Notes: generated by a model from the sequence alone, not told the origin. A stretch of DNA of 64,000 bases from Acinetobacter pittii ANC 4050 (GCF_000399685.1 NZ_KB976987.1:434001-498000); one strand, 5' to 3'; counted from the first letter of the stretch, positions 25,314 through 34,453 are shown. Translations and numbers: made by a program.

Positions 25314-25874
25314 ATGAAAAATTTAGAATCTTCGTTTAGAGCACTCAGAGTGCTTCACACAGCAAAAGACTTATTTAATTTATATGGATTTAATAAGGTG
25401 GGTATTGACCGCATTATTGCTGAGGCCAAAATTCCCAAAGCCACTTTCTATAACATCTTTCATTCAAAAGCACGACTCATCGAGATGAGCCTTACTTTTC
25501 AAACAGATGCACTCAAAGTAAAAGTACTTTCAATTTTCAATTCTTATCGTGAGCAAATGGTGCTCGATAAACTCAAGGAGATTTATTTTCTGCATGCCCA
25601 TCTAGAGGGATTTTACCATTTGCCATTTAAAGCCATTTTTGAAATTGAAAAGCTCTATCCTAATGCCTATAAGGTGGTAATTGATTATCGTAACTGGTTA
25701 ATTAATGAAATTCATAAGCTACTTTTAACGCTAAAATCGACTGCCTCAGTCCAAGATGCCTATATGTTTTTATTTTTGATTGATGGGGCAATGGTTCAGC
25801 TTGCAGGGAAGAATCAGATAGATGATCGAGATAAGCTTTGGGATTACTTTTTACTGATGATTTCTTTGGTTTAA
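25314..25874 (+). CDS. TetR family transcriptional regulator
   Basis: A 186-residue repressor-type protein. The N-terminal HTH (TAKDLFNLYGFNKVGIDRIIAEAKIPKATFYNIF, about 16-50) matches TetR proteins, and the C-terminal half is all-helical as in their ligand-binding domains. It is preceded by an unusually long leader-like region with a mini-ORF and RNA structure, and followed by its own terminator. The targets are not evident; the next operon (Pqi) is on the same strand 200 bases further. Confidence 0.85.
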   Translation: MKNLESSFRALRVLHTAKDLFNLYGFNKVGIDRIIAEAKIPKATFYNIFHSKARLIEMSLTFQTDALKVKVLSIFNSYREQMVLDKLKEIYFLHAHLEGFYHLPFKAIFEIEKLYPNAYKVVIDYRNWLINEIHKLLLTLKSTASVQDAYMFLFLIDGAMVQLAGKNQIDDRDKLWDYFLLMISLV

Positions 25875-25883
25875 ATCAATTAA

Positions 25884-25910
25884 GGCCCCTTTTTAAGAAA
25901 GGGGTTTCTT
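25884..25910 (+). terminator. Intrinsic terminator after tetR
   Basis: CCCCTTT / AAAGGGG stem (25886-25892 with 25898-25904), five-base loop, then TTTCTT. Confidence 0.65.
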
Positions 25911-26083
25911 ATATACTTTTCTGTTATTTATATAATTTAATAAACTAGACCGTAGAGTCGTTATTCAATTTTCTCTTGAAGAAATGAGATTAGTTTGGCA
26001 CATTGCTTAGACGTAGAATTTTATGCAAGCGTTGTAGCAAGCAGTTCTGACACAGTAAAAATTATAAATTTCAGAGTATAACT

Positions 26084-26692
26084 ATGCGGCTTAAAGAATT
26101 AGCAGGTTGTGAGGAGTGCGATACAGTCTATCGTAGAACCCCGCTTGCTTATGGAAAAAGAGCTTATTGCGTATGTTGCGGCGCTGAACTCTATCGGCAC
26201 ACCAAGCCTTTTTCGACATTATTGGCTTTAATCTTAACGGCATTAATTGTATTTATTCTTGCCAATAGCTTTCCTATCGTAAAAATTGAATTACAGGGAA
26301 ATATCTCTGAAACTACCTTACTTGGTGCGGTTTGGGTAATGTTTCATTATGATCGGGCTTTCGTTGGCATACTTATTTTAATTACTACTTTTATTGTGCC
26401 GCTTTCCTATCTTTTATTACTTTCCTATGTGTTAGGTACAGTGAGTATATTGAAGAGAAGACCCGTATTTTTGGTGATTGCCTTACGTACACTTTTTTTT
26501 ATGAGAGTGTGGGGAATGGTTGAGGTATTTTTAATCGGGATTTTGGTCACGCTCGTAAAGTTAATAGGAATGGTGTTAGTCATTCCCGAGATTGCTTTAT
26601 GGGCATTTGCGATCTTGAGTGTGTTGTTGGTTTATATTACTTCTATAAAGGTGAGTGATATATGGAATGAAATTGATAGGTCACTGCCATGA
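26084..26692 (+). CDS. pqiA: Paraquat-inducible protein A, first half (PqiA domain)
   Basis: Inner-membrane protein of the Pqi/Yeb/Let type, thought to move lipids across the envelope with the MCE protein PqiB. The 202-residue protein has a rubredoxin-like zinc ribbon at the N-terminus (C9/C12 and C29/C32), then four transmembrane helices. E. coli PqiA carries two such units in one chain; here they are split into two genes that overlap by ATGA. Confidence 0.88.
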   Translation: MRLKELAGCEECDTVYRRTPLAYGKRAYCVCCGAELYRHTKPFSTLLALILTALIVFILANSFPIVKIELQGNISETTLLGAVWVMFHYDRAFVGILILITTFIVPLSYLLLLSYVLGTVSILKRRPVFLVIALRTLFFMRVWGMVEVFLIGILVTLVKLIGMVLVIPEIALWAFAILSVLLVYITSIKVSDIWNEIDRSLP

Positions 26693-27498
26693 AAACGATA
26701 AAAAACGTGACCCCAACAAAAAGCTCGCAACAAGGTTCGATAATTAAGCAATATCCAAGAGCTAAAGACCTGTCATTAATTGTGTGTCACTGCTGTGGTG
26801 TCGTAAATTCTGCTCAAAATGAAAAAAGACGTCTAGGCCAAAGCCATCAGGAGTTACGTTGTATTCGCTGTAATAGCGTACTGCATTCACGTAAACCAGC
26901 GAGTTTAAATCGAACTTTTGCCTTAGTGGTGGCTGCAACTATTCTTTATATTCCAGCCAATGTACTCCCAATGACAGTAACTGACTCACTTTTAGGTAGT
27001 CAGCAAGATACCATCATGAGTGGTGTCATTTACTTCTGGAAAAGCGGAGACTATCTGGTATCTGTGGTCATTTTCATGGCCAGTATTTTTATTCCCATGT
27101 TGAAGCTACTAATTTTGTATTTTTTATTGGTAGCGGTATATCTTCAACAATCAGCAGCTTGGAAGTTTTTACCTGAGCAATGCGTTAAATTATATCGAAT
27201 TGTCGAATTTATCGGTCGTTGGTCAATGATTGATGTGTTTGTGGTGGCACTATTAACAGCGCTTATTCAGATTCAATCGCTTGCTACTATTTTAGCAGGG
27301 CCAGGTTCGATTGCTTTTGGTGCGGTTGTGGTGTTAACGATGTTTGCATCTTTAAGTTTTGACCCACGACTTATTTGGGATAACTTCTACGCATCTCAAA
27401 ATACAAACAAACCTTCTTCTTTTGCTTCAGAAAAACCAACGATTATTCAGGCAGAACACCCGCCGTTGAATAATGATTCCATTAATCCAAGTCAATAA
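26689..27498 (+). CDS. pqiA: Paraquat-inducible protein A, second half (PqiA domain)
   Basis: Second PqiA unit, 269 residues, with a zinc ribbon at about 34-66 (CHCCGVVN and CIRCNSV), four transmembrane helices, and a polar C-terminal tail. It overlaps the preceding gene by four bases and stops 7 bases before pqiB, so all four genes form one operon. Confidence 0.87.
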   Translation: MKTIKNVTPTKSSQQGSIIKQYPRAKDLSLIVCHCCGVVNSAQNEKRRLGQSHQELRCIRCNSVLHSRKPASLNRTFALVVAATILYIPANVLPMTVTDSLLGSQQDTIMSGVIYFWKSGDYLVSVVIFMASIFIPMLKLLILYFLLVAVYLQQSAAWKFLPEQCVKLYRIVEFIGRWSMIDVFVVALLTALIQIQSLATILAGPGSIAFGAVVVLTMFASLSFDPRLIWDNFYASQNTNKPSSFASEKPTIIQAEHPPLNNDSINPSQ

Positions 27499-27505
27499 AA
27501 GAACA

Positions 27506-29173
27506 ATGAGTATGTCTGAAAATGAAATAACCCCTGGTAACTCAGATCGTCGTGATACCGATATTGAACTGGATAGCATGAATGATTTACCAGAACCTCA
27601 AGAAAAGAAAAGTCGGTGGAAGCCTCTTTTAATTTGGCTTATTCCATTGATTGCTCTTTTAATCGCGCTTTCATTAGCGATAAAAGCGCTCTTGTCTCAC
27701 GGTCCTACAATTGACGTCTCTTTTAGGACGGCTGAGGGACTGGTTGCTGGTAAAACAACGGTCCGTTATAAACAGGTGGATATTGGTTTAGTACGACAGA
27801 TTGATCTTTCAGAAGACCGCTCACACGTGATTGCCAGAATTGATTTGCGTAAAGACGCGAGTAACTTTGCAGCAAAAGATTCACGGTTTTGGGTCGTGCG
27901 ACCACGCATTGGGACGAGTGGGGTTTCGGGCATCGATACTTTATTGTCAGGTTCATATATTGAAGTGGATGGAGGTAAGTCTGAGGAGAAAAAACTTGAA
28001 TTTACTGGGTTAGAGATACCGCCAGTCATATCTTCAGATGTGCCCGGAAAAATATTTTTCTTAAATGCAGACGATTTGGGATCTTTAGATGTTGGTTCTC
28101 CAATTTATTATCGTCGAATTAATGTGGGACAAATTACGGCCTATAAATTATCTGATGATGGTAAAACTGTAGAGCTGCAAACGTTTATTCGCGCGCCGTA
28201 TGACAAGTTTGTAACCACCGATGCACGTTTCTGGCAGGCAAGTGGGATTGATGTGACCTTAAATGCTTCTGGCTTTAATTTAGATACTCAGTCGCTTGCA
28301 AGTATTGTTGCGGGTGGTATTGCTTTTGGATACCCTGAAAACTCACATGCGACCACAGCAGCAAATCATAGCCGCTTTAATCTTTGGGATTCAAAATCTG
28401 ATGCATTGAAAGATCCGGATGGGCAACCTCGTGGTGTGATTATGTATTTTGATCATTCATTGCGTGGATTGGCAGTCGGTGCGCCAATTGACTTCATGGG
28501 CATTGAAGTTGGTAATGTTAAAGCGATTAATGCCGAATTTACTAACGACTATAAACAGATGCGTATGCGTGTTGATGCCGTCTTTTATCCTTCACGTGTT
28601 GAAAAAGGTTTGGCACTTAATCCGAATAGTGAAATCTTCAAAGACTTTGTTGAACACGGATGGCGTGCTCAAATGAGAACAGGCAACTTACTCACGGGTC
28701 AAAACTATATTGCCCTAGATAAGTTCCCTAAAGCTAAACCAGCCAAATTACAAATTTTGAGTGATGATCGCGTAGTGATTCCAACTACACAGACCGAACT
28801 CAGTGGCTTACAAGCACAAGTTTCTCAGATTGCTGACAAGTTAACGAAGTTCCCGTTAGTTGAGATTGGGCAAGATGTACGTAAAACGCTCAACAATATG
28901 AACACAGCCATTGCCTCTACCGATAAACTGGTTAAACAGTTAGATGGAAAAGTTGCACCTGGTTTACAAGCAACGCTAGACGATGTCCGTAAAACGGTAA
29001 GATCATCTGAGTCTATTTTGTCGAGTGATGCGCCGTTACAACAAGATGTACGTAAAGCATTGCAGCAAATGACACGTGCAGCAGCTTCATTGCAGTTAAT
29101 GGCAGATTATATTGAACAACACCCTGAATCAATTATTCGTGGTAAAACACCAGAGACCGATGATGAAAAATAA
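27506..29173 (+). CDS. pqiB: Intermembrane lipid-transport MCE protein PqiB
   Basis: Periplasmic MCE protein anchored in the inner membrane. In E. coli, PqiB forms a stacked hexameric tube that reaches toward the outer membrane. This 555-residue protein has one transmembrane helix at about 40-62 followed by three MCE domains (starting near GPTIDVSFRTAEGL, GKIFFLNADDLGSL and GVIMYFDHSLRGL) and a long C-terminal helical region. I use ATG 27506 (ATG 27512 also possible) rather than the ATG at 27473, which lies inside the previous gene. Confidence 0.9.
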   Translation: MSMSENEITPGNSDRRDTDIELDSMNDLPEPQEKKSRWKPLLIWLIPLIALLIALSLAIKALLSHGPTIDVSFRTAEGLVAGKTTVRYKQVDIGLVRQIDLSEDRSHVIARIDLRKDASNFAAKDSRFWVVRPRIGTSGVSGIDTLLSGSYIEVDGGKSEEKKLEFTGLEIPPVISSDVPGKIFFLNADDLGSLDVGSPIYYRRINVGQITAYKLSDDGKTVELQTFIRAPYDKFVTTDARFWQASGIDVTLNASGFNLDTQSLASIVAGGIAFGYPENSHATTAANHSRFNLWDSKSDALKDPDGQPRGVIMYFDHSLRGLAVGAPIDFMGIEVGNVKAINAEFTNDYKQMRMRVDAVFYPSRVEKGLALNPNSEIFKDFVEHGWRAQMRTGNLLTGQNYIALDKFPKAKPAKLQILSDDRVVIPTTQTELSGLQAQVSQIADKLTKFPLVEIGQDVRKTLNNMNTAIASTDKLVKQLDGKVAPGLQATLDDVRKTVRSSESILSSDAPLQQDVRKALQQMTRAAASLQLMADYIEQHPESIIRGKTPETDDEK

Positions 29174-29870
29174 AAACACTCTATCTTTTCAGCATCCTAA
29201 AGCAGTCAAATGGCTGCTTGGGAGTGGCCTGTTTTTAACGGCAGTTACCATGACGGCCTGCTCGAGTTCGCCAACACCAAACTATTATACGATGTCTCCT
29301 AAAATCACTGCGGCTACAAAAACAACTGTGCAGGTGATTGAAGTATTACCCGTCGGGATTCCAGACCGATTGGACCGTGCGCCTTTAGTGCTACAAGACA
29401 GTAGTGGTAAGTCTACGGTGTTAAATAATGAACGCTGGACATCGACTATGGGTACGCAATTACGCGATACCTTGTCGGCGGGTTTACAGCAAAAATTAGG
29501 GGCAATTGATAGTTATAGCAGTGGTCTTGCTGGAAACAACCAACCTTTATATCGAGTTTCTACAGACTTTTCTCATTTTGATATTGTAGATAAAAGCTAT
29601 ATTAATATTGCGGTGTTTTGGGTGGTGAAGCGTCAAATACCGCCAACTCAATTAGAGTCAAATAATGCAAAAGTCATCACTAATGCAGGCTCGCAGTTGA
29701 ATTGTCGAATTGCGTTTAAGCAGCCGATTGATCAAAAAGCTAAAAAAATGGATGCGATTGTGAGTGCTTCAAGTGAGGCCATGACTCAAATTATTAATAC
29801 GGTTTCTTCTTCAATTGTGGCGCTGGATTCAAATAAAAAATCGGTCATTAGTGATGGTGTTTGTTCGTAA
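29163..29870 (+). CDS. pqiC: Outer-membrane lipoprotein PqiC (ABC-type transport auxiliary)
   Basis: Lipoprotein that docks the PqiB tube at the outer membrane. 235 residues, with a lipoprotein signal ending TMTAC (Cys33) followed by Ser-rich sequence, and the DUF330/PqiC-type pattern NYYTMSP then VLPVGIPDRLDRAPLVL. The start overlaps the end of pqiB (tandem ATGs at 29160 and 29163). Last gene of the operon; a terminator shared with the convergent uraH-like gene follows. Confidence 0.88.
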   Translation: MKNKNTLSFQHPKAVKWLLGSGLFLTAVTMTACSSSPTPNYYTMSPKITAATKTTVQVIEVLPVGIPDRLDRAPLVLQDSSGKSTVLNNERWTSTMGTQLRDTLSAGLQQKLGAIDSYSSGLAGNNQPLYRVSTDFSHFDIVDKSYINIAVFWVVKRQIPPTQLESNNAKVITNAGSQLNCRIAFKQPIDQKAKKMDAIVSASSEAMTQIINTVSSSIVALDSNKKSVISDGVCS

Positions 29871-29888
29871 AATCAATCGCTTTTAATC

Positions 29889-29928
29889 AACCCCTTTATT
29901 TGTGCATAACAGATAAAGGGGTTTTCTA
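29889..29928. terminator. Terminator between pqiC and the uraH-like gene
   Basis: Perfect 11-bp stem AACCCCTTTAT / ATAAAGGGGTT (29889-29899 with 29913-29923), 13-base loop, T-rich tail; between convergent genes. Confidence 0.7.
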
Positions 29929-29930
29929 TT

Positions 29931-30332
29931 TTAATTGCCTCGATAGGTTGAATAACCGTAAGGGCTAAGTAGTAACGGAATATGGTAGTGGTTTACGCTT
30001 CCATCCACTTTAAAAATTACAGGTACTTCAGCAAAAAAAGTTTGTTGTTTGTTCTTTTTAAACCAGTCTTCAGTTTTAAAGGTAACTTTATAAACTCCTT
30101 GCTCTAGTTTTTTGTTTTCTGGATAGAGCGCAGTAATACGACCATTTGAATCGGTCACTTGCTGGTTGAGTTTAACCCATTGGTTATTGGTATTTTTTTC
30201 TAAAACAACTTCAACTTGTGAAGAGGGCAAACCTGTTTCTAGATTTAACACATGCACACTTAGCGGATTAGTTTGAGCAAACGTAGCTGAAGCAATAAAT
30301 AACGAAGATAAAGCAATAAATGATTTAGGCAT
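29931..30332 (-). CDS. hiuH: Periplasmic 5-hydroxyisourate hydrolase-like (transthyretin-like) protein
   Basis: Transthyretin-fold protein of the HIU hydrolase family, 133 residues. A cleavable signal peptide (about 1-19) precedes the family opening LSVHVLN (His27). The C-terminus HYHIPLLLSPYGYSTYRGN carries the signature YRGS with Ser changed to Asn. E. coli HiuH (YedX) is also exported. Like E. coli hiuH, this gene lies beside a CusRS/HprRS-type two-component system, here with a GlcG-like gene between. It is 11 bases downstream of the GlcG-like gene on the same strand, so the two are one operon. Confidence 0.82.
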   Translation of the reverse strand: MPKSFIALSSLFIASATFAQTNPLSVHVLNLETGLPSSQVEVVLEKNTNNQWVKLNQQVTDSNGRITALYPENKKLEQGVYKVTFKTEDWFKKNKQQTFFAEVPVIFKVDGSVNHYHIPLLLSPYGYSTYRGN

Positions 30333-30343
30333 GTTGAAGCTCC

Positions 30344-30832
30344 TTATGAATGAAAAATAGTTTCAATGGCTTTGCTTGCGCATTGATTGTCATTTTGTGC
30401 ACCGCCAGCACCCGCAACGCCAATTGCGCCGATCACTTGATTCTCAAAACGGACAGGTACGCCGCCGCCTAACAAAAGTAAATTTGCTACGGTGGTTAAA
30501 TTTTTTGCATCAGGGTTTTGGTTACTGTTTTGGCTTAAAACCAAGGTCGAGGTTTTGGTAGATAAAGCTGTATAGGCTTTTTTCTCGGCAGCCATTAAAT
30601 TATGCGGGCCCACCAGTTCATGCCGTTCGGCAGTTAAAGGATTACCGCCACGATCTACAACAACGACCGCAATATTTTGATTTAGTTTTTTGCAGGCCTC
30701 TTTCGCACTGTCGGCTAGCAGATGCGCAGTTTTAAGATCTAACGAATAAACTTGATTCAAAGCAGGGGGCTGTGCAAAAGTACTATTACCGAATAGCAAG
30801 GCTGTTAACATCAGCCAGTTCAATTTTTTCAT
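30344..30832 (-). CDS. Exported GlcG/HbpS family protein
   Basis: A 162-residue protein with a signal peptide (about 1-20, ending TFAQ) and a GlcG/HbpS domain: VVVVDRGGNPL, the AEKKAYTA helix, and the glycine-rich GGVPVRF...GAIGVAGAGG. HbpS-type members bind heme or cobalamin and protect against oxidative stress, but the function of most exported members is unknown. It is first in a two-gene operon with the HIU-hydrolase-like gene, divergent from the response regulator. Confidence 0.85.
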   Translation of the reverse strand: MKKLNWLMLTALLFGNSTFAQPPALNQVYSLDLKTAHLLADSAKEACKKLNQNIAVVVVDRGGNPLTAERHELVGPHNLMAAEKKAYTALSTKTSTLVLSQNSNQNPDAKNLTTVANLLLLGGGVPVRFENQVIGAIGVAGAGGAQNDNQCASKAIETIFHS

Positions 30833-30887
30833 GATGATTGCCTCTATGTCGCTTTGAAAATCTTAAACAAATTGCTTAATTTCAAGC

Positions 30888-30914
30888 ATGACAATCACAT
30901 TACAAAGTTGTCAT
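30888..30914. promoter_or_regulatory. CusR/HprR-type response-regulator box
   Basis: CATTACAA-AG-TTGTCAT (30898-30914, an inverted repeat with a 2-base spacer) matches the CusR box (ATGACAA-NN-TTGTCAT) at all but one conserved position and resembles the HprR box. An extra ATGACAA half-site lies at 30888-30894. The site sits between the divergent GlcG-like and response-regulator genes. Confidence 0.7.
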
Positions 30915-30936
30915 CTTTCTAATGAGTCTCTACAAA

Positions 30937-31608
30937 ATGCGTATCCTTATTATTGAAGACGAGATCAAGATCGCCACATATTTGGTCAAAGGATTGAAAG
31001 AGTCTGGATATCAAGCGGAGTGTGTTCACTTAGGGCTGCAAGGTTTGGAAATGCTAAAGAGAGATCAATATGACTTACTTATTCTTGATGTCATGTTGCC
31101 GGACATAGATGGTTGGAGCGTATTACAGGTCTTACGCCAGTTTTCAAAAATTCCGGTGATTTTCTTAACAGCAAAAGATCAGGTAATAGATAGAGTTAAA
31201 GGTTTGGAGTTGGGTGCAGATGATTACTTGGCTAAACCATTTTCTTATATTGAACTGTTGGCACGTATTAAAAGCCTGTTAAGACGACAGCTATATCTAC
31301 AAGAAAATGAGCTGTCTATTAGTGATTTAAAAATGGATGTGGTCAGCCATAAAGTATGGCGTAACGGAAATTTAATTGAGCTGAGTAAGACCGAATTTAA
31401 TTTGTTGCGTTACCTGTTGCTCAACAAAGAGCAAATCGTGACGCGCAGACAAATTGGTTCCGAAGTTTGGAATATTAACTTTGACACAGATACCAACTTT
31501 ATTGATGTCGCTGTACGCCGTTTACGAAGCAAAATTGATGAGGGATATGAATTAAAACTCATTCATACCATACGTGGTTTGGGCTATAAAATTTCGGTTA
31601 GCTTATGA
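30937..31608 (+). CDS. hprR: OmpR-family response regulator, CusR/HprR type
   Basis: A 223-residue response regulator. The receiver domain (1-115) has the phosphorylatable Asp51 in LILDVMLPDIDG, acidic residues E7-D8, and the KPF lysine near 102. A winged-helix DNA-binding domain of the OmpR class fills about 130-223 (DVAVRRLRSKID recognition region). ATG 30937 (MRILIIEDE) is preferred over the upstream ATG 30922, which lacks a ribosome-binding site. It overlaps the kinase gene by four bases. The neighbouring hiuH-like gene and the box in front support the HprR assignment over a copper-efflux CusR; symbol provisional. Confidence 0.8.
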   Translation: MRILIIEDEIKIATYLVKGLKESGYQAECVHLGLQGLEMLKRDQYDLLILDVMLPDIDGWSVLQVLRQFSKIPVIFLTAKDQVIDRVKGLELGADDYLAKPFSYIELLARIKSLLRRQLYLQENELSISDLKMDVVSHKVWRNGNLIELSKTEFNLLRYLLLNKEQIVTRRQIGSEVWNINFDTDTNFIDVAVRRLRSKIDEGYELKLIHTIRGLGYKISVSL

Positions 31609-32999
31609 AATTTAAATTTCTGCGTTCTCTGGAAGTCCGTATTACATTATTGGTCACGCTTTGTTCTGCCTTAATTTTATGTTCAGTCGGCTTTATGACC
31701 TATTTAGGTATTAATCAAATTTTGTTAAAGCAGCAAGATAAAGCTTTAGCAGACAGAATTAACCGTTTGGAAATTTTGCTGCAAGATAGCGAAAATGTAG
31801 AGCAAATCATTGCGCGTCCTAAGCTGTATCAAAACATGCTTGGCAATCAAGACAACTTGTTTTTACTCACTCATAAAGACAAAACTTTAATTAATATCAA
31901 TCCACTGCATATTCAGTTACCTGAACTTGCACAGCGCAATAGCCTTCAATTTCAAGATTTAGTGAACAAACCATATCCAACGCGAATTGCGTGGAAAACC
32001 ATAAAAATTAATGACGAACCTTATCTGCTCATTGCAGGTAAACAGTGGTCGGAACGCATCAATATTATTTTACCTTTTCAAGAAAGTCTCTTGCTGTATG
32101 TGGTCGGGGGCGTGTTTGCAATCTTTGTGCTTTGCATTTTAGCGTGTCATTTAGGTTTACGGTCGCTGCAACAGCTTCGCAAGCAAACTCATTCTATTAA
32201 CGTAAATCAGCTCCAGAAAAGATTAAACCTATCAAATTCTCCTTTAGAAGTTGAGCTACTTTCAAAAGATATAAACCATATGCTTGAGCGTATCGAAAAG
32301 GGCTATACGCAGCTCAACCGTTTTTCTGAAGATATCGCTCATGAGTTCCGTACGCCTTTAAATAATCTGATTGGGCAAACCGAGATTGCTTTAACTGGCG
32401 AACGCTCGGTTGAGCAATATCAAGATTTACTGGTGTCTCATTTAGATGATTACCACAGATTAAAACGCATGATTGATAGCATGCTTTTCTTGGCAAGAGC
32501 CGATCAGAAAATGGTTCTTGTAAACAAACAAGAAATAAATATCCAAGATGTTATGGATAGGCTATGCCAGATTTTTGAATATCAAGCTGAAGAACAAGAG
32601 TGTCATTTTAGTTTTAACTTAGAGGCTAAAAATTTATTTGCAGATCCTGAGCTATTTCAAAGAGCAGTTTATAACCTGATTTTAAATGCGCTGGTTCACG
32701 GTGGTGACAAGCGGACTATTTATATCGCAACTAAACATAAGATGATTGAACATAAGGAATGGGTCAGCCTGACTGTGGTAACGGGTGGTGTTTCAATTGC
32801 TGATCATCAACTTGAGCATCTTTTTGAAAGATTCTACCAATGCCATTCAAGTCGAAGTGATGAGAATCAAACAGGTGGATTAGGTTTGTCGATTGTTGCT
32901 TCTATTATGGATCTACATCATGGTCTCTATCGAGTTTATAACACGGTCGAGGGTGTGTGTTTTGAGCTTGATTTTCCTATTTTAAACTCTACACCATAG
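31605..32999 (+). CDS. hprS: Sensor histidine kinase, CusS/HprS type
   Basis: Membrane sensor kinase, 464 residues. Two transmembrane helices (about 13-33 and 163-183) flank a periplasmic sensing loop. A HAMP segment follows, then the H-box AHEFRTPLNNL with phospho-acceptor His246, and an ATPase domain with N-box NLILNALVHG, a G1 region reading VTGGVSIAD, and GGLGLSIV. The G1 deviation (no DxGxG aspartate) is normal for CusS-type kinases. No CusC/A/B or copper genes are nearby. In E. coli the paralogue HprS responds to H2O2/HOCl; that stimulus is inferred here from synteny only. Confidence 0.82.
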   Translation: MKFKFLRSLEVRITLLVTLCSALILCSVGFMTYLGINQILLKQQDKALADRINRLEILLQDSENVEQIIARPKLYQNMLGNQDNLFLLTHKDKTLININPLHIQLPELAQRNSLQFQDLVNKPYPTRIAWKTIKINDEPYLLIAGKQWSERINIILPFQESLLLYVVGGVFAIFVLCILACHLGLRSLQQLRKQTHSINVNQLQKRLNLSNSPLEVELLSKDINHMLERIEKGYTQLNRFSEDIAHEFRTPLNNLIGQTEIALTGERSVEQYQDLLVSHLDDYHRLKRMIDSMLFLARADQKMVLVNKQEINIQDVMDRLCQIFEYQAEEQECHFSFNLEAKNLFADPELFQRAVYNLILNALVHGGDKRTIYIATKHKMIEHKEWVSLTVVTGGVSIADHQLEHLFERFYQCHSSRSDENQTGGLGLSIVASIMDLHHGLYRVYNTVEGVCFELDFPILNSTP

Positions 33000-33215
33000 T
33001 CCCCATTCATGAGCTAATTTTTTATCAGCAAATCCCATGTGTTCATAATTATCATTAAATATATCTATGTTCATGTGTTTTTTATCAAGTATAAATTAAA
33101 TCCAAATATTTTAACTTCATTTAAAGTTTTTAGTATAAAAGCAGCAATTTTATTCTAGCTACACTTTACTCATAAAAGATATAGATAAGTTTTAAATAAA
33201 TAGAAGGGTTAAATA

Positions 33216-33905
33216 ATGAAAACAATCGGCTTATTAGGTGGAATGAGTTGGGAATCTACAGCGCTTTATTATCAGCAAATCAATAAAATGGTTCATCGTA
33301 AATTAGGAAAATTACACTCTGCTAAGGTCATTATTAATAGTGTTGATTTTGGAGAAATAGCAGCCTTGCAAGCGAAGGGTTTATGGCAAGAGGCTGGCAC
33401 ATATTTAGCCGAGCAAGCATTAAATTTGGAAAAAGCAGGAGCAGATTGTATTTTGGTGTGTACTAATACTATGCACAAAGTTGCAGCACAAATTGAAGAA
33501 TCAATTACAGTTCCTTTCTTACACATTGCTGATGCAACGGCAAAAGAAATTTTAAATCAAAACATTACTAAGGTTGCACTGTTGGGGACAGCTTTTACAA
33601 TGGAGCAAGCTTTTTATAAAGCTCGATTAAGAGATCATGGAATTGATGTGATTATTCCCAATGAAGCCGATAGAAAAGTCGTCCATCGCATCATTTATGA
33701 AGAGCTTTGTTTAGGTGTGATCAACCCAGATTCTCAGCAACAGTACATCGCTATTGTAGAGAGGCTTATAGCTGAAGGTGCCCAAGGCGTTATCTTGGGT
33801 TGTACCGAAATTTGTATGTTGATTGGTGAGCTTAAATTCTCGGTTCCTTTATTTGATACGACCACCATTCATGCAAAAGAGGCGGTGAGTTTTGCTTTAA
33901 TTTAA
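33216..33905 (+). CDS. Aspartate/glutamate racemase family protein
   Basis: Cofactor-independent amino-acid racemase, 229 residues. The N-terminus KTIGLLGGMSWESTALYYQ is typical of the RacD/YgeA group. The two catalytic cysteines are in place: Cys82 in CTNTMHK and Cys196 in LGCTEICML. It would supply a D-amino acid such as D-aspartate, though the substrate cannot be read from sequence. It stands alone, with a 216-base upstream region and an AGAAGGG ribosome-binding site. Confidence 0.9.
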   Translation: MKTIGLLGGMSWESTALYYQQINKMVHRKLGKLHSAKVIINSVDFGEIAALQAKGLWQEAGTYLAEQALNLEKAGADCILVCTNTMHKVAAQIEESITVPFLHIADATAKEILNQNITKVALLGTAFTMEQAFYKARLRDHGIDVIIPNEADRKVVHRIIYEELCLGVINPDSQQQYIAIVERLIAEGAQGVILGCTEICMLIGELKFSVPLFDTTTIHAKEAVSFALI

Positions 33906-33972
33906 GAATATAAATTAAATAAATTAGAATGAATAAATTGCTAAAAACTAGTTTAAAAATGGAGGATAAATT

Positions 33973-34383
33973 TTGAAATTTAGATCAAAAATTGATTGGT
34001 GGCTTTTGTTAATATTTATTGTTATCACTGCCAATATTGTTATAAAAATTTATGAAGCAAATCATCATTATTCTTTAGCTTCAAATTTTCCGCATCTCAT
34101 CATTTATAGTTTAGTCATTTTTATTATTTGGCTTCCCATCTTTAATACTTACTATGTGGTAGAAAACGGTACTCTAGTGATTAAAAGCTTAGTATTTCGA
34201 TGGAAAATTAATATTAATGATATTACCCAAATAGAACCTACTCATAATCCACTTTCATCTCCAGCGCTCTCATTAGATCGACTCAAAATTTATTATATGA
34301 AAAATGGAAAAATCGCAACGGTTATGATTTCACCGAAAAATAAAGAAGCTTTTTTGCAAGCGATAAACAAAAGACTCCATTAA
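33973..34383 (+). CDS. Hypothetical membrane protein with PH-like domain
   Basis: A 136-residue protein with two transmembrane helices (about 9-27 and 43-62) and a C-terminal segment (YYVVENGTLVIKSLVFRWKININDITQIEP) that looks like the bacterial PH-domain fold seen in small membrane proteins. No function can be given. It starts with TTG at 33973, supported by a full GGAGG seven bases upstream and the lack of a suitable ATG. Confidence 0.7.
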   Translation: MKFRSKIDWWLLLIFIVITANIVIKIYEANHHYSLASNFPHLIIYSLVIFIIWLPIFNTYYVVENGTLVIKSLVFRWKININDITQIEPTHNPLSSPALSLDRLKIYYMKNGKIATVMISPKNKEAFLQAINKRLH

Positions 34384-34453
34384 AGTTGCTTGTTTAATTG
34401 CTGACATAAATTACGCTATTTCCATGACATCAAAAAAGAAATGGTGATAAATC

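Noticed and set aside
32760..32920. Degenerate ATPase motifs of the histidine kinase as a sign of inactivity
   Set aside because: The same deviations (no DxGxG Asp) are usual in CusS-type kinases, and GGLGLSIV and the H-box are intact.
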